64,000 bases of DNA from Ochrobactrum sp. RH2CCR150. GTDB taxonomy: Bacteria > Pseudomonadota > Alphaproteobacteria > Rhizobiales > Rhizobiaceae. Under the pieces are notes generated by a model. The model did no database searches and was not told where the DNA came from. It saw only the letters and a list, made by a program, of their open reading frames with translations. Of this stretch, positions 35,857 through 44,622 are shown piece after piece. The stretch is from the NCBI GenBank assembly GCA_014138095.1, contig JACGXE010000002.1:310001-374000 (forward strand), given 5' to 3'. Within the stretch, counting starts at the first letter, position 1. Every line of letters begins with the position of its first letter. The translations under genes were made by a program, and so were the position numbers.

Positions 35857-36291
35857 ATGAAATTTCATCACTATTTACTGGGCGCGGCATTGCTCGCTGC
35901 CTTTCCAAAAGTGGCTTTTGCTGAAGACGCGACCAATCATCGGCTTCACGCCGCATGGGACGCTCTGGCTAAGGGTGAAGGCGAATTTCTGACGACAAAG
36001 CAATTTGCGAGCCTGAACAACCTCGCATATCAGGCGGCTATTGTTAGAATCTGCGACGGTCACGAGCTCGATCATGAAGCCTTCCGTAGGAAAATCGAAG
36101 ACGTCATCAAAGATACGGATAAAAAGCTGAGTGACGAGCAGGCCGACCTGCGTGAGGCTGCCGTTCTTGTAGCGTTCGGAGCGCGTTTTGGCCTGTTTCT
36201 TGCCGAAGGCAGTGATGACAGCAAGGCTGGCTTTTGTGCATCTGCTGATGAGATCAAGGCCTCGCAGGATATTTCTGTTCTGGCCAAGTAA
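35857..36291 (+). CDS. Secreted hypothetical protein
   Basis: 144 aa with a clear signal peptide (MKFHHYLLGAALLAAFPKVAFA, cleavage before EDA). The mature part is helical and charged, with two cysteines (IVRICDG and AGFCAS) that could form a disulfide. I do not recognise a family. Its ribosome site TAGGATAG lies 8 nt after the His-rich gene, so the two are probably co-transcribed and both act in the periplasm. Confidence 0.75.
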   Translation: MKFHHYLLGAALLAAFPKVAFAEDATNHRLHAAWDALAKGEGEFLTTKQFASLNNLAYQAAIVRICDGHELDHEAFRRKIEDVIKDTDKKLSDEQADLREAAVLVAFGARFGLFLAEGSDDSKAGFCASADEIKASQDISVLAK

Positions 36292-36310
36292 AATCATCAG
36301 ATAAAACAAA

Positions 36311-36344
36311 GCCTCCCGCGTGGGTGAATATCCACGCGGGAGGC
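36311..36344. terminator. Bidirectional Rho-independent terminator
   Basis: A perfect 13-bp stem GCCTCCCGCGTGG/CCACGCGGGAGGC with loop GTGAATAT. A T-rich run follows on the minus strand (TTTGTTTTAT), a weaker one on the plus strand. It separates the small secreted-protein pair from the convergent efflux operon. Confidence 0.85.
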
Positions 36345-36354
36345 TTATCGACCA

Positions 36355-39300
36355 TCAAGCCGTATGAGGTTCGGTCTTGCGCCTGCGGAACCAACGAGCG
36401 CTTGCCACGCGGTCAATCTCGACGAAGATCACCGGCGTGATAAACAGTGTGAGAACCTGACTGAGCAGGAGACCGCCTACAACTGCAACGCCGAGGGGCT
36501 GGCGCAGTTCGGACCCTTGACCGCTTCCAAGCGCTACTGGAACTGCGGCCAGAAGTGCGCAGAATGTCGTCATCATGATAGGTCGGAAGCGGCGAATGGC
36601 AGCCTGATGGATGGCCTCTTCTGCCGGATGATTTTCATCACGTTTCAAAAACAGCGCGACGTCGACCATCATGATTGCGTTCTTCTTGACGATGCCGATC
36701 AGCATCAGCAAGCCGATCAGTGCAATGATCGACAGATCGAAGCCGAAGAGCTGGAGCGTGATCAGCGCGCCGAAGGCGGCTGACGGCAAGCCCGACAGAA
36801 TGGTCAGCGGGTGTGCAAAGCTTTCATAGAGAACGCCGAGCACGATGTAGATCGTCGCAACGGCAGCGAGGATCAGAAGCCCCATATTGCCGGTCGATTG
36901 GGCGAAGATCTGCGCTGCGCCCGATGGTTGCGCCGATACAGATGCTGGCATTCCGATTGCGGAGCGCAGGGCTGTCACGCGGTCCGTGGCCGTGCCAAGC
37001 GACACCCCTGCGGGCAGATTGAACGACAGCGTGACCGATGCGAGCTGCCCGGACTGATTGACGGTCACCGGTCCATTGGTTCGCGTGATCGTGGCAAAAC
37101 TTGCCAGCGGAACGAGGGTGCCTGACGATGATGGAACGCGCAGCGCACCGAGCTGCGTTTCATCCCACTGGCGGCTTTGATCGAGTTCCAGAATGACGTC
37201 GTAGCTGTTGCCGGTGGTCTGTATTTGCGAAACGGTCAGCGTGCCATAGGCTGCTTCGAGCGTGTTGCGGATTGCGTCCGAAGAAATGCCCAGGCTTCCG
37301 GCCTTGTCATTGTCAATCTCGATACTGGCTTGCAGAGCGTTGTTCTGAAGGTCGGATGCGACATCGACAAAGGTTTGCGGCTCGGCCTTCATGGCATCGG
37401 CCAGCTTTACCGACCACGACCGGGCTTCATCCGCATCCAGCGATTGAAGAACAATCTGATATTGGCTCTGCGTACTGCGTCCGCCGAAGCGCAGATTCTG
37501 CACCGGCGTTATGTAGGCGGTGATACCGGGAAGAGCGGCCAGCGATTTGCGCAATGCGCTCAACGTCTGCTCCAGTGGCGGCCGCTGATCGCGTCCCTTG
37601 AGCTGCACCAGAAGCGAACCTGTGTTGAAGGTCGATCCGCCGGGCCCGCTGCCCAGCGAAGCGGTGACGTGTTCCACGGCAGGATTGCCGGATACGATAG
37701 ACGCCGCCTGTTGTTGCAGGTCTCGCATCGCCTGATAGGAAATATCCTGTCGCGCCTGTGTTGAAATGGTGAGGATGCCAATATCCTCCTGCGGGAAGAA
37801 GCTACGGGGCAGGGTCATGAATGACCAGACCGAGCCGAGGAAACTCAGGCCGAAGGCGAGCAGCACTATCGCGCGATGTTTGAGACACCAGCCGACAGCG
37901 CGTCCATAGCCTTCGGTCACCCGATCAAACAGGAGGGCGATCCTGCCGGGCTTGATTTCCTTATGTGGCAGGCGCGCGGCAAGCATTGGCGTCACGGTTA
38001 GCGAAACGAGAGCCGAGGAGAGGATGGCGAGCGTCACCACCATGCCGAATTCGTTCAACACACGTCCGACAATGCCGCCCATCAGAAGAATGGGCAGGAA
38101 AACCGCGACCAGCGACAGCGACATGGAGATGATCGTTCCGGTCACTTCCTGACTGCCCTTGATGGCAGCTTCAAACGGCGGCATCCCTTGTTCGGTATAG
38201 CGCACGATGTTTTCGAGCATCACGATGGCGTCGTCCACCACGAGACCAACCGCCAGTGTGAGCGCCAGAAGCGAAATATTGTCGATGGAAAAGCCAAACG
38301 CATACATGGCGGCAAATGTCGCGACCAGGGAAAGCGGCACGGCAAGGCCGGGGATCATAGTTGCCCAGAACTGGCCGAGGAATAGAAAGATGACGAGCAC
38401 GACGAGCGCAATCGTAATGCCCAGCGTCTTTTGAACATCGGCCACCGCATCGCGGATCGAACGGGACACGTCATTCACGACAGAGATGTGCATCTGTGCG
38501 GGCAGGGCAGATTCGATCTCCGGCAGTTTGGCCTTGATCGCGTCAACAACGGCAACTGTGTTCGATCCCGGCTGTCGTTGCACGGCAAGTGCGATGGACT
38601 GTTTGCCGTCGAGCCAGCTGCCCTGATTGACGTTCTCAACGCTGTCGAGAACTGTCGCGACATCTGATAGCCGAACCACGCGATTACCGCTGCCCGAAAT
38701 GATGAGGGTTTTGAACTCATCGGCATTGGTACGCTGGGTCTTGGCATTGACGGTCAAGGCCTGTGACCCGTTTTGCAAGGTGCCGACAGGTGTCTGACTG
38801 TTGGCGGCGGCGATGGTATTGCCGAGGCCGAACAAGGACAGATTGCGGCTGTCGAGCTTGTCGGGATCAACCTCGACACGCACAGCATAGGTTTTGGAGC
38901 CATAAACCTGCGCCTGGGCAACACCCGAAATGGTGGAAAGCGCCGGCGATATGATGTTCTGTGCGATGTCGTCCATCTGCGTCAGGCGCGCGCCGTCGCC
39001 TGTCAGCGCCAGAATAATAACCGGGGCATCGGCGGGATTGGCCTTTCGATAGCTGGGCGGTGTGGTCAGATTATCGGGCAACTGACGCTGGGCGCGGGTA
39101 ATCGCCGCCTGCACATCTGCTGCTGCCGCGTCGATATCGCGCGACAGGTTGAACTGTAGCGTGATCGACGTATTGCCGAGCGACGACGTGGCGCTGATCG
39201 TATCAATACCGGCAATCGTCTCAAATTGCTTGATGAGCGGGGTTGCGACAGAAGACGCCATCGTGTCGGGCGAGGCACCCGCGAGCTGGGCGGACACGTT

Positions 39301-39435
39301 GATAGTCGGAAAATCCGCTTCCGGCAGAGCCGCAACGGGAAGCTGGAGATAAGCCGCAACGCCGCCAATCAATCCGCCAATGACAAGGAGGATCGTTGCA
39401 ACGGGGCGGCGAATGAAGACTTCGGAAATGTTCAT
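36355..39435 (-). CDS. RND efflux permease (MdtB/MdtC/AcrB type)
   Basis: 1026-aa proton-driven inner-membrane pump subunit. N-terminal MNISEVFIRRPVATILLVIG, porter-domain motifs ADFPTINVSAQLAGASPDTM and NPADAPVIILALTG, and the proton-relay aspartate pair in AVGLVVDDAIVMLENI in the fourth membrane helix. The C-terminal half repeats the fold (MLIGIVKKNAIMMVDVAL). The sequence is nearer MdtB/C-type than AcrB pumps. Encoded 17 nt after its membrane-fusion partner; no TolC-like gene is in the operon, so an outer-membrane channel is borrowed. Confidence 0.93.
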   Translation of the reverse strand: MNISEVFIRRPVATILLVIGGLIGGVAAYLQLPVAALPEADFPTINVSAQLAGASPDTMASSVATPLIKQFETIAGIDTISATSSLGNTSITLQFNLSRDIDAAAADVQAAITRAQRQLPDNLTTPPSYRKANPADAPVIILALTGDGARLTQMDDIAQNIISPALSTISGVAQAQVYGSKTYAVRVEVDPDKLDSRNLSLFGLGNTIAAANSQTPVGTLQNGSQALTVNAKTQRTNADEFKTLIISGSGNRVVRLSDVATVLDSVENVNQGSWLDGKQSIALAVQRQPGSNTVAVVDAIKAKLPEIESALPAQMHISVVNDVSRSIRDAVADVQKTLGITIALVVLVIFLFLGQFWATMIPGLAVPLSLVATFAAMYAFGFSIDNISLLALTLAVGLVVDDAIVMLENIVRYTEQGMPPFEAAIKGSQEVTGTIISMSLSLVAVFLPILLMGGIVGRVLNEFGMVVTLAILSSALVSLTVTPMLAARLPHKEIKPGRIALLFDRVTEGYGRAVGWCLKHRAIVLLAFGLSFLGSVWSFMTLPRSFFPQEDIGILTISTQARQDISYQAMRDLQQQAASIVSGNPAVEHVTASLGSGPGGSTFNTGSLLVQLKGRDQRPPLEQTLSALRKSLAALPGITAYITPVQNLRFGGRSTQSQYQIVLQSLDADEARSWSVKLADAMKAEPQTFVDVASDLQNNALQASIEIDNDKAGSLGISSDAIRNTLEAAYGTLTVSQIQTTGNSYDVILELDQSRQWDETQLGALRVPSSSGTLVPLASFATITRTNGPVTVNQSGQLASVTLSFNLPAGVSLGTATDRVTALRSAIGMPASVSAQPSGAAQIFAQSTGNMGLLILAAVATIYIVLGVLYESFAHPLTILSGLPSAAFGALITLQLFGFDLSIIALIGLLMLIGIVKKNAIMMVDVALFLKRDENHPAEEAIHQAAIRRFRPIMMTTFCALLAAVPVALGSGQGSELRQPLGVAVVGGLLLSQVLTLFITPVIFVEIDRVASARWFRRRKTEPHTA

Positions 39436-39452
39436 CGCCTTGATGCCTTCAT

Positions 39453-40637
39453 TCAGTTGGAAGAGACTTTTGTCTCTGTATCGGTGCTGGCCAGTTTCAC
39501 CTTGCTGCCATTGGCAAGCGAGGCCTGACCTTCCGTCACCACTTTTTCACCGGGTTGCAGGCCAGCGCTCAGACCGGCCATACCATTTGCGCGCAAGGCG
39601 ACAGTGACCGGACGCACTTCAATGCTGTTGTCCGTCTTCACGACATAGCTGATCGAACCGTTTTCCTGCGGCTGTACGGCAACGCCCGGCACGAGAACGA
39701 GATTGTCGGCTTGTCCGGCTTCCACCAGCACACGCAGTGACTGTCCGGGCCAGAAATTGCCGGATTGATTATCCAGCGTGGCGCGCAGGCGGACAGTGCC
39801 GCTTGCGGCATCAATATTGTTGTCGAGGAAATTGACCGGCCCGCTTTCCGAAGTGTCTTTGCCATCTGCCGATACAGCTGTGGCTGTCGCCTTTAGGGTG
39901 CCCGTGGACAGAGTTTCGCGGATAAGCGCGAGATCCGTTTCCGGCAGCGTGAAATCTGCGTAGATCGGCTTCATCTGCGTGATGGTCGCGACCGGTGAGC
40001 CAGCCGACAGATAAGCGCCAAGCGAGACCGATACAACGCCGAGCTGGCCATCGAAGGGGGCGAGAATCTTGGTGTCGTCAAGCGTAACCTGATCGGCTGC
40101 CAGCTGTGCCTGATCAACCTGAAGCTGCGCTTCCGCCACTCTGAGAGCCGCCAGAGCATCGTCACCCGCCTGCGATGTGTCGATGCCCTTGGTGACAAGG
40201 TCCTGTGTCCGCTTCAGCACGAGTTGCGCGTCGTTCAGCGTCGCCTGCGACTTGGCGACAGAGGCCTGATCCTTCACAACGGTGGCGCGAATAGCGCGAT
40301 CATCAAGCTGGGCGATCAGATCACCTTTCTTGACGATGGCTCCGTCTTTCACGTTGAGGATCGCTACATTACCGGCCTCGGGGCTGTTGACGGCCGTGGA
40401 CGCAACGGCAACAACCGTGCCGATTGTGGTGCGCTGGATCGGCAGTGATCCTGCCGTCGCAACAGCTACCTTGACGGCATGTTCGCCGCCGCCCGAGCGG
40501 TTGCCGCTTTTCCGGCTATCTGTCTGAACTGTGTTCGGAGCGCTAGCACCGTTCTGCTTCGTGGCATGTTGCCAGCCGACATAAGCGGCACCTGCAACCA
40601 ATAGGATTGGGACACCCCAAACAACCCAACGCTTCAC
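39453..40637 (-). CDS. RND efflux membrane fusion protein (HlyD/MdtA type)
   Basis: 394-aa periplasmic adaptor. It has an N-terminal anchor (VVWGVPILLVAGAAYVGW), a lipoyl/barrel segment (SPEAGNVAILNVKDGAIVKK), a coiled-coil hairpin (about 110-180), and ILAPFDGQLGVVSVSLGAYL typical of MdtA-type adaptors. It starts at GTG 40637. First gene of the two-gene pump operon; its promoter must lie in 40638-40798. Confidence 0.9.
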   Translation of the reverse strand: MKRWVVWGVPILLVAGAAYVGWQHATKQNGASAPNTVQTDSRKSGNRSGGGEHAVKVAVATAGSLPIQRTTIGTVVAVASTAVNSPEAGNVAILNVKDGAIVKKGDLIAQLDDRAIRATVVKDQASVAKSQATLNDAQLVLKRTQDLVTKGIDTSQAGDDALAALRVAEAQLQVDQAQLAADQVTLDDTKILAPFDGQLGVVSVSLGAYLSAGSPVATITQMKPIYADFTLPETDLALIRETLSTGTLKATATAVSADGKDTSESGPVNFLDNNIDAASGTVRLRATLDNQSGNFWPGQSLRVLVEAGQADNLVLVPGVAVQPQENGSISYVVKTDNSIEVRPVTVALRANGMAGLSAGLQPGEKVVTEGQASLANGSKVKLASTDTETKVSSN

Positions 40638-40798
40638 TCAAGGCTCCTGTCAACGAAGGGATACGCCGCAAATCCGGCACCTCGCACGCTAACACAAAGA
40701 AGACGTCCAGCAATTAAATTGATTGAGAGCGACAGTTGTTCAGTTCGTGATAATTAGCGAGGTCACCATTTGCGGCGTTCGTTGCGCCGTAATTGTGG

Positions 40799-41479
40799 CT
40801 ATTTGAGAATGCGGAGAATATCGCGGACGACCTCAGCCTGCAGGGGGCGCTGTTTCTCGATATTGAAATGGCCGACTTCCTTCATGCCGGCAAAATCACG
40901 ATTGTCCAGCTTGCCCTTGAAACGGGGGCCGGGCACCAGCGGGAGGCCCCAGCCATGCTGCGAGAAATAGAAATTGACGACTCGGCGGATATTTCCGGGC
41001 AGGGGATCAGGTGCCGTTGCGGCGAAGGACGCCATGTAGTCCACGCGAATGCCGCGCTTTTCCAGAACTTCGGCAATGGAAATAATGGCATTGGCGCCCA
41101 ATGAATGGCCGACGAGAATGACCGGCTGTGGCCCATATTTCTGCCGGTCAGCAATGATCCTGTTGGCGACAAGACGCCATGCGGCGTTGCCCTCGACATG
41201 AGCATCAACGCCTGCTGCCTGCAAATCGGCACCAATTTCATCAATGCCGGTGGAAAAAATATTGGCAAAGCCACGCAGGAGATAAACGTCAGGTCGCCCC
41301 GCTTGAGCGCCGTTTCCCTGTTTGTCGTTTGTGTTGGGTGACGGCACGGCAGTCTTGGCGGATTTGGCAAGTGCTGCGACCGGCATCGCAGCCATGAGAA
41401 GGCTAGAAGCCAGCCCGGAGGCCAGCAGAGAGCGGCGGCTTATGAAATACTTCGCCGAATTGCCTGATTTGTTCGTCAT
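40799..41479 (-). CDS. Exported alpha/beta hydrolase
   Basis: 226-aa hydrolase with an N-terminal export signal containing ISRRSLLASGLASSLLMAA, which resembles a Tat signal (RR followed by a hydrophobic run). The nucleophile elbow is VILVGHSLGANAIISIA, and a C-terminal HFNIEK may give the catalytic His. Resembles small thioesterase/lipase-like proteins. Substrate unknown. Downstream of the ICMT-like gene by 15 nt, so part of the 43263-40799 set. Confidence 0.78.
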   Translation of the reverse strand: MTNKSGNSAKYFISRRSLLASGLASSLLMAAMPVAALAKSAKTAVPSPNTNDKQGNGAQAGRPDVYLLRGFANIFSTGIDEIGADLQAAGVDAHVEGNAAWRLVANRIIADRQKYGPQPVILVGHSLGANAIISIAEVLEKRGIRVDYMASFAATAPDPLPGNIRRVVNFYFSQHGWGLPLVPGPRFKGKLDNRDFAGMKEVGHFNIEKQRPLQAEVVRDILRILK

Positions 41480-41494
41480 GTAAATTTACCAAGG

Positions 41495-42082
41495 TTATGG
41501 CCAAGGTTTCGGAATGACACGTCCGGTGCGCTTGGCATATTCGTCATATGAAGCGCCGAATGCCTTGCGCATCATCGCTTCTTCATGGCCCACGCGGTAA
41601 AAATAAAGAATGCCGACACCAACGATACCCGCCAGACCGGCGAACCAGTTGGGAAGCAGGCAAAACTGCGCTATCGCCCAAAGCCAGAACGATAAATACA
41701 TCGGATGGCGGACATATTTATAGAGCCCGTCCGTCACGAGTTTGTGTTCCTTGCGGATTTCCAGCGAGACCGACCAGTTCTTGCCGAGTTGGCGATGGCT
41801 TGCATAAAACAGCCAGAGAAAAGCGAGTTCGACCACAACCCCGATCCAGCCGAGCCATGGCTGAAAGGTGTAGTCCGCGATAGCCGGAAAACCCGTTGCG
41901 ACATAGATGATCGGGATCAGCGACAGGCCGAGGCTGGCCGCGCCCAACGCTGCACGGTCGGGAAGCGTTTTAGCATTGGTCGTGACCTTGATCTTGCGGG
42001 CGCGACGCTGGTGCGGCACCCGGATGACCACCCAGGCGACAAGACCAATTGCCCAGACGATCATTGCCAGGGTGGGCGTCAT
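41495..42082 (-). CDS. ICMT-like membrane methyltransferase family protein
   Basis: 195-aa integral membrane protein with about five hydrophobic segments and the C-terminal signature of isoprenylcysteine methyltransferase-like proteins: DGLYKYVRHPMYLSFWLWAI and FYRVGHEEAMMRKAFGASYD. Bacterial members are likely SAM-dependent methyltransferases of lipids or small molecules. Start ATG 42082 overlaps the upstream stop by 4 nt; upstream in-frame sequence belongs to the neighbouring gene. Confidence 0.83.
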   Translation of the reverse strand: MTPTLAMIVWAIGLVAWVVIRVPHQRRARKIKVTTNAKTLPDRAALGAASLGLSLIPIIYVATGFPAIADYTFQPWLGWIGVVVELAFLWLFYASHRQLGKNWSVSLEIRKEHKLVTDGLYKYVRHPMYLSFWLWAIAQFCLLPNWFAGLAGIVGVGILYFYRVGHEEAMMRKAFGASYDEYAKRTGRVIPKPWP

Positions 42083-43263
42083 TCGGAAGCTACCTTTTCT
42101 GGCGACAAACCGCCCACAATATGGTCGTTCACGCGCTCGGACAGAAATTTCGGACCGCAGCAAACCTGAAAGAAATCATACCAATAGGGCTTCGTATTGC
42201 CGAAGACATATTGATAATGCACGCGAAAAAGGTTGCGCTTCACCCGCTTGTAAGTCTCGGCCAGCAGCATGTCCTTAACGCGCACCTGACGCACGAAGGG
42301 AAACCGTCGACCTTCGGCCCGCTTAAGCTTCATTTCCGCCACCGGGTCAGTCTTGTAAAAATTGATGGCATCGGTCAGGCACTGGATTTCAACCCAGTCA
42401 AGCTTACCATCATCGGTAAGTCTTTGCACGCCTTCACGAAATTTCGTGGCAGCAGGATGATACCCGGCCTTGAGCGCGGTGGAGCCAAGCGTCAGAACGG
42501 TGACTTTGGGTGCGCGCGTTGAAAAGGCTTGGTCGACGGCCAGACAGCGGGCGGCGACATCCAGCATCAGCATGCCGCCGGTACTGTGGCCGATCAAGAT
42601 GACCTCATCATATTTGCCCGCGCTGATGCGCTGGACAATGCCTTCTGCGAAGCGCTGCATCAGCGCTTCGGCATCCGGTCGCCTGCCGCGAAAGAAGTTC
42701 AGCGAGAACGACCAGAGATCCATCAGATGGTTGGTGGACCAGCGTTTACCGAGCACCGTCAAAGCGACCGAGAATACGGCAAGCCCGATGATCCAGCTGA
42801 TTGTGCCCAGCCAATGCACCGTCAGGCGCGCAGCGGCCAGTCCCAGAAGCGCAAACAGAACGATGGCGAAGAAAGGATAGAGGAAATAAAGCCCGAAGCG
42901 CCATGCTTTGGAAAAGAAATGAAATGCCGTGCCGGAAAAGACGAAGTCGGCGAAGGCGCGCAGGTATTTGCCAAGTCGCACCGGCAGGGGGCGGGCGAAA
43001 TCTGCCAGCACGATAGAATCGAGGGCGAGGAAATTAAAGTCGGTTGTCGTTGACCAGTCTTCGCGTGCAGCATGGGTTTCGATGGTCGCAAGCCCGATCT
43101 CGTGATCAGGCGTGTCATCGACTGTGGAGACCGTTGACTGGTAACCCCAGAGCGTATCGAAACGGGAAATTTCCTTACGCAGCCGCTTGAAAAACGCGTC
43201 CGGCGTTTTTGGATCATACCCGCCAATGAAGAATACGGCACGCCGCTGGACCGACTGATTCAT
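42079..43263 (-). CDS. Membrane-associated alpha/beta-hydrolase-like protein
   Basis: 394 aa. It begins RAVFFIGGYDPKTPDAFFKR, contains two or three membrane segments around residues 110-190 (FGLYFLYPFFAIVLFALLGL), and then a lipase-type elbow VILIGHSTGGMLMLDVAARC. The catalytic Asp and His are not obvious. Family not recognised by name. With the ICMT-like and exported hydrolase genes it forms a compact unit that may modify a membrane lipid (inference). Confidence 0.72.
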   Translation of the reverse strand: MNQSVQRRAVFFIGGYDPKTPDAFFKRLRKEISRFDTLWGYQSTVSTVDDTPDHEIGLATIETHAAREDWSTTTDFNFLALDSIVLADFARPLPVRLGKYLRAFADFVFSGTAFHFFSKAWRFGLYFLYPFFAIVLFALLGLAAARLTVHWLGTISWIIGLAVFSVALTVLGKRWSTNHLMDLWSFSLNFFRGRRPDAEALMQRFAEGIVQRISAGKYDEVILIGHSTGGMLMLDVAARCLAVDQAFSTRAPKVTVLTLGSTALKAGYHPAATKFREGVQRLTDDGKLDWVEIQCLTDAINFYKTDPVAEMKLKRAEGRRFPFVRQVRVKDMLLAETYKRVKRNLFRVHYQYVFGNTKPYWYDFFQVCCGPKFLSERVNDHIVGGLSPEKVASE

Positions 43264-43595
43264 GTGAAAAGCGTAATTTGCATCTTAGGCATTGTCGAGA
43301 TCAAACCGCGCCTCGTTTTCGTGAAATTCTTCGGTGAATTTTCTATGCTGTGCGATTTTTCGGGGAGAAATGGTTTTGGAGCCATTTCAGCAAGTTTATA
43401 TAACAGCTTTGTCTCAGAAGTTTTTTAAAACAATTGGATAACGGGCTTTCTTAAGTTGTAGTATTGGACCGCAGGTTTCGTGCCGCGGTGTAACGACCGC
43501 TTTGCAACGAACGAAAACGTGATATGCGAAGCCGGGGCGATCCGGGGAGGACGCTGTCAGTCACGCATTTGGTTGCAAGTTCTGGATCGCATATC
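43264..43595. promoter_or_regulatory. Divergent control region and structured leader of the PfkB gene
   Basis: A 332-bp gap. Near the PfkB start, TGATATGCGA (43520-43529) is the exact reverse complement of TCGCATATCA (43587-43596), whose last base is the A of the ATG. A second pair TTGCAAC (43502-43508)/GTTGCAA (43572-43578) crosses it, so the two pairings are a pseudoknot or alternatives. GGGGAGGA lies in the loop. Confidence 0.45.
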
Positions 43596-44513
43596 ATGAG
43601 CCGCACTATTCTCTGCCTGGGCGCTTTGACGCTCGACACAATCCTTCGTCTTGACGCGTTGCCGGAACAGGCCGGGAAATATCTGCCCAGTGAAGCGGTG
43701 CAGATCGCTGCCGGTATGGCTTCAAGTGCGGCTGCTGCCATCGCTCGCCTTGGCGGGGATGTAGCGCTTTGGGCTTCGACGGGGGATGATGCCACGGGCG
43801 AACGGGTGATCGCGGAACTCCGTGCCGAAGGGATCGATTGCAGCCATATTCGCAGGCTTACGGGTGCGCGTACTGCTTTCTCATCGATTCTGGTGGATCC
43901 GTCCGGCGAGCGCGTCATCGTTCCGTTCTATGATCCGCAGTTGGGCAGCCCAGCTTCGATCGTGCCGCCTGTCGAGGCGGGCGCTTTCGCGGCCGTTATG
44001 GCCGATGTGCGCTGGGCATGGGCCGCCGAAACTGGCCTCAAGGCTGCTCGTCGCGCCGGTATTCCAGCGATTCTCGATGCCGATACGGCCCCGGTTGATC
44101 TTCTCGAACGGCTGTTGCCGCTTGCGACCCATATCGTTGCTTCAGAACCTGCTGCCATCAGCCTGACCGGCACGACAGACTTGAGCGAATGCGTCGAGAT
44201 ACTGGCCAGCCGGTATGATGTTTTTACCGCGGTAACCGCCGGTGCGAACGGATGCTACTGGACAGAACGGGCCGGACACGCGGTGCAGCATGTCGCGGGT
44301 TTCAGCGTCAAAGCAGTGGATACGCTCGCCGCGGGCGATGTCTTCCATGGCGCTTTCGCACTTGGCCTCGTCGAAGGCGGGTCGATGCATGACATCATCC
44401 GTTTTGCCAATGCCGCCGCCGCCATCAAATGCGCACGCTTCGGCGGACGCTCCGGTTCGCCAAGCCGCACAGAGGTCTTGGCGTTTGTGGAGAGCGGTCT
44501 GCTTCCAGCCTAG
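43596..44513 (+). CDS. PfkB family carbohydrate kinase
   Basis: 305-aa ribokinase-like sugar kinase. N-terminal LCLGALTLDTILRLDALPEQ, AAAIARLGGDVALWASTGDD, and the catalytic anion-hole signature VDTLAAGDVFHGAFALGL with its Asp base. Substrate not readable. The ATG at 43596 has only a weak ribosome site and lies in a stem; a non-ATG start nearer GGGGAGGA (43543-43550) is possible. Next to an aldolase, GntR regulator and sugar ABC transporter, so it likely phosphorylates the imported sugar or its product. Confidence 0.83.
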   Translation: MSRTILCLGALTLDTILRLDALPEQAGKYLPSEAVQIAAGMASSAAAAIARLGGDVALWASTGDDATGERVIAELRAEGIDCSHIRRLTGARTAFSSILVDPSGERVIVPFYDPQLGSPASIVPPVEAGAFAAVMADVRWAWAAETGLKAARRAGIPAILDADTAPVDLLERLLPLATHIVASEPAAISLTGTTDLSECVEILASRYDVFTAVTAGANGCYWTERAGHAVQHVAGFSVKAVDTLAAGDVFHGAFALGLVEGGSMHDIIRFANAAAAIKCARFGGRSGSPSRTEVLAFVESGLLPA

Positions 44514-44568
44514 GACATAAATCCCCCCAGATTTTGCATAAATGCACAGTGAATCCGAATTGACTATT

Positions 44569-44584
44569 TACTAACATGTTAGTA
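44569..44584 (+). promoter_or_regulatory. GntR/FadR-type operator palindrome
   Basis: TACTAACATGTTAGTA is a perfect 16-bp palindrome upstream of the aldolase gene. Its size and symmetry fit FCD-type GntR dimers, and such a regulator is encoded two genes on. It covers the first in-frame ATG (44584), which argues that translation starts later. Confidence 0.7.
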
Positions 44585-44622
44585 TGTGCCAACTTACAGT
44601 TCAATCTTGGGAGGAGACGGCT

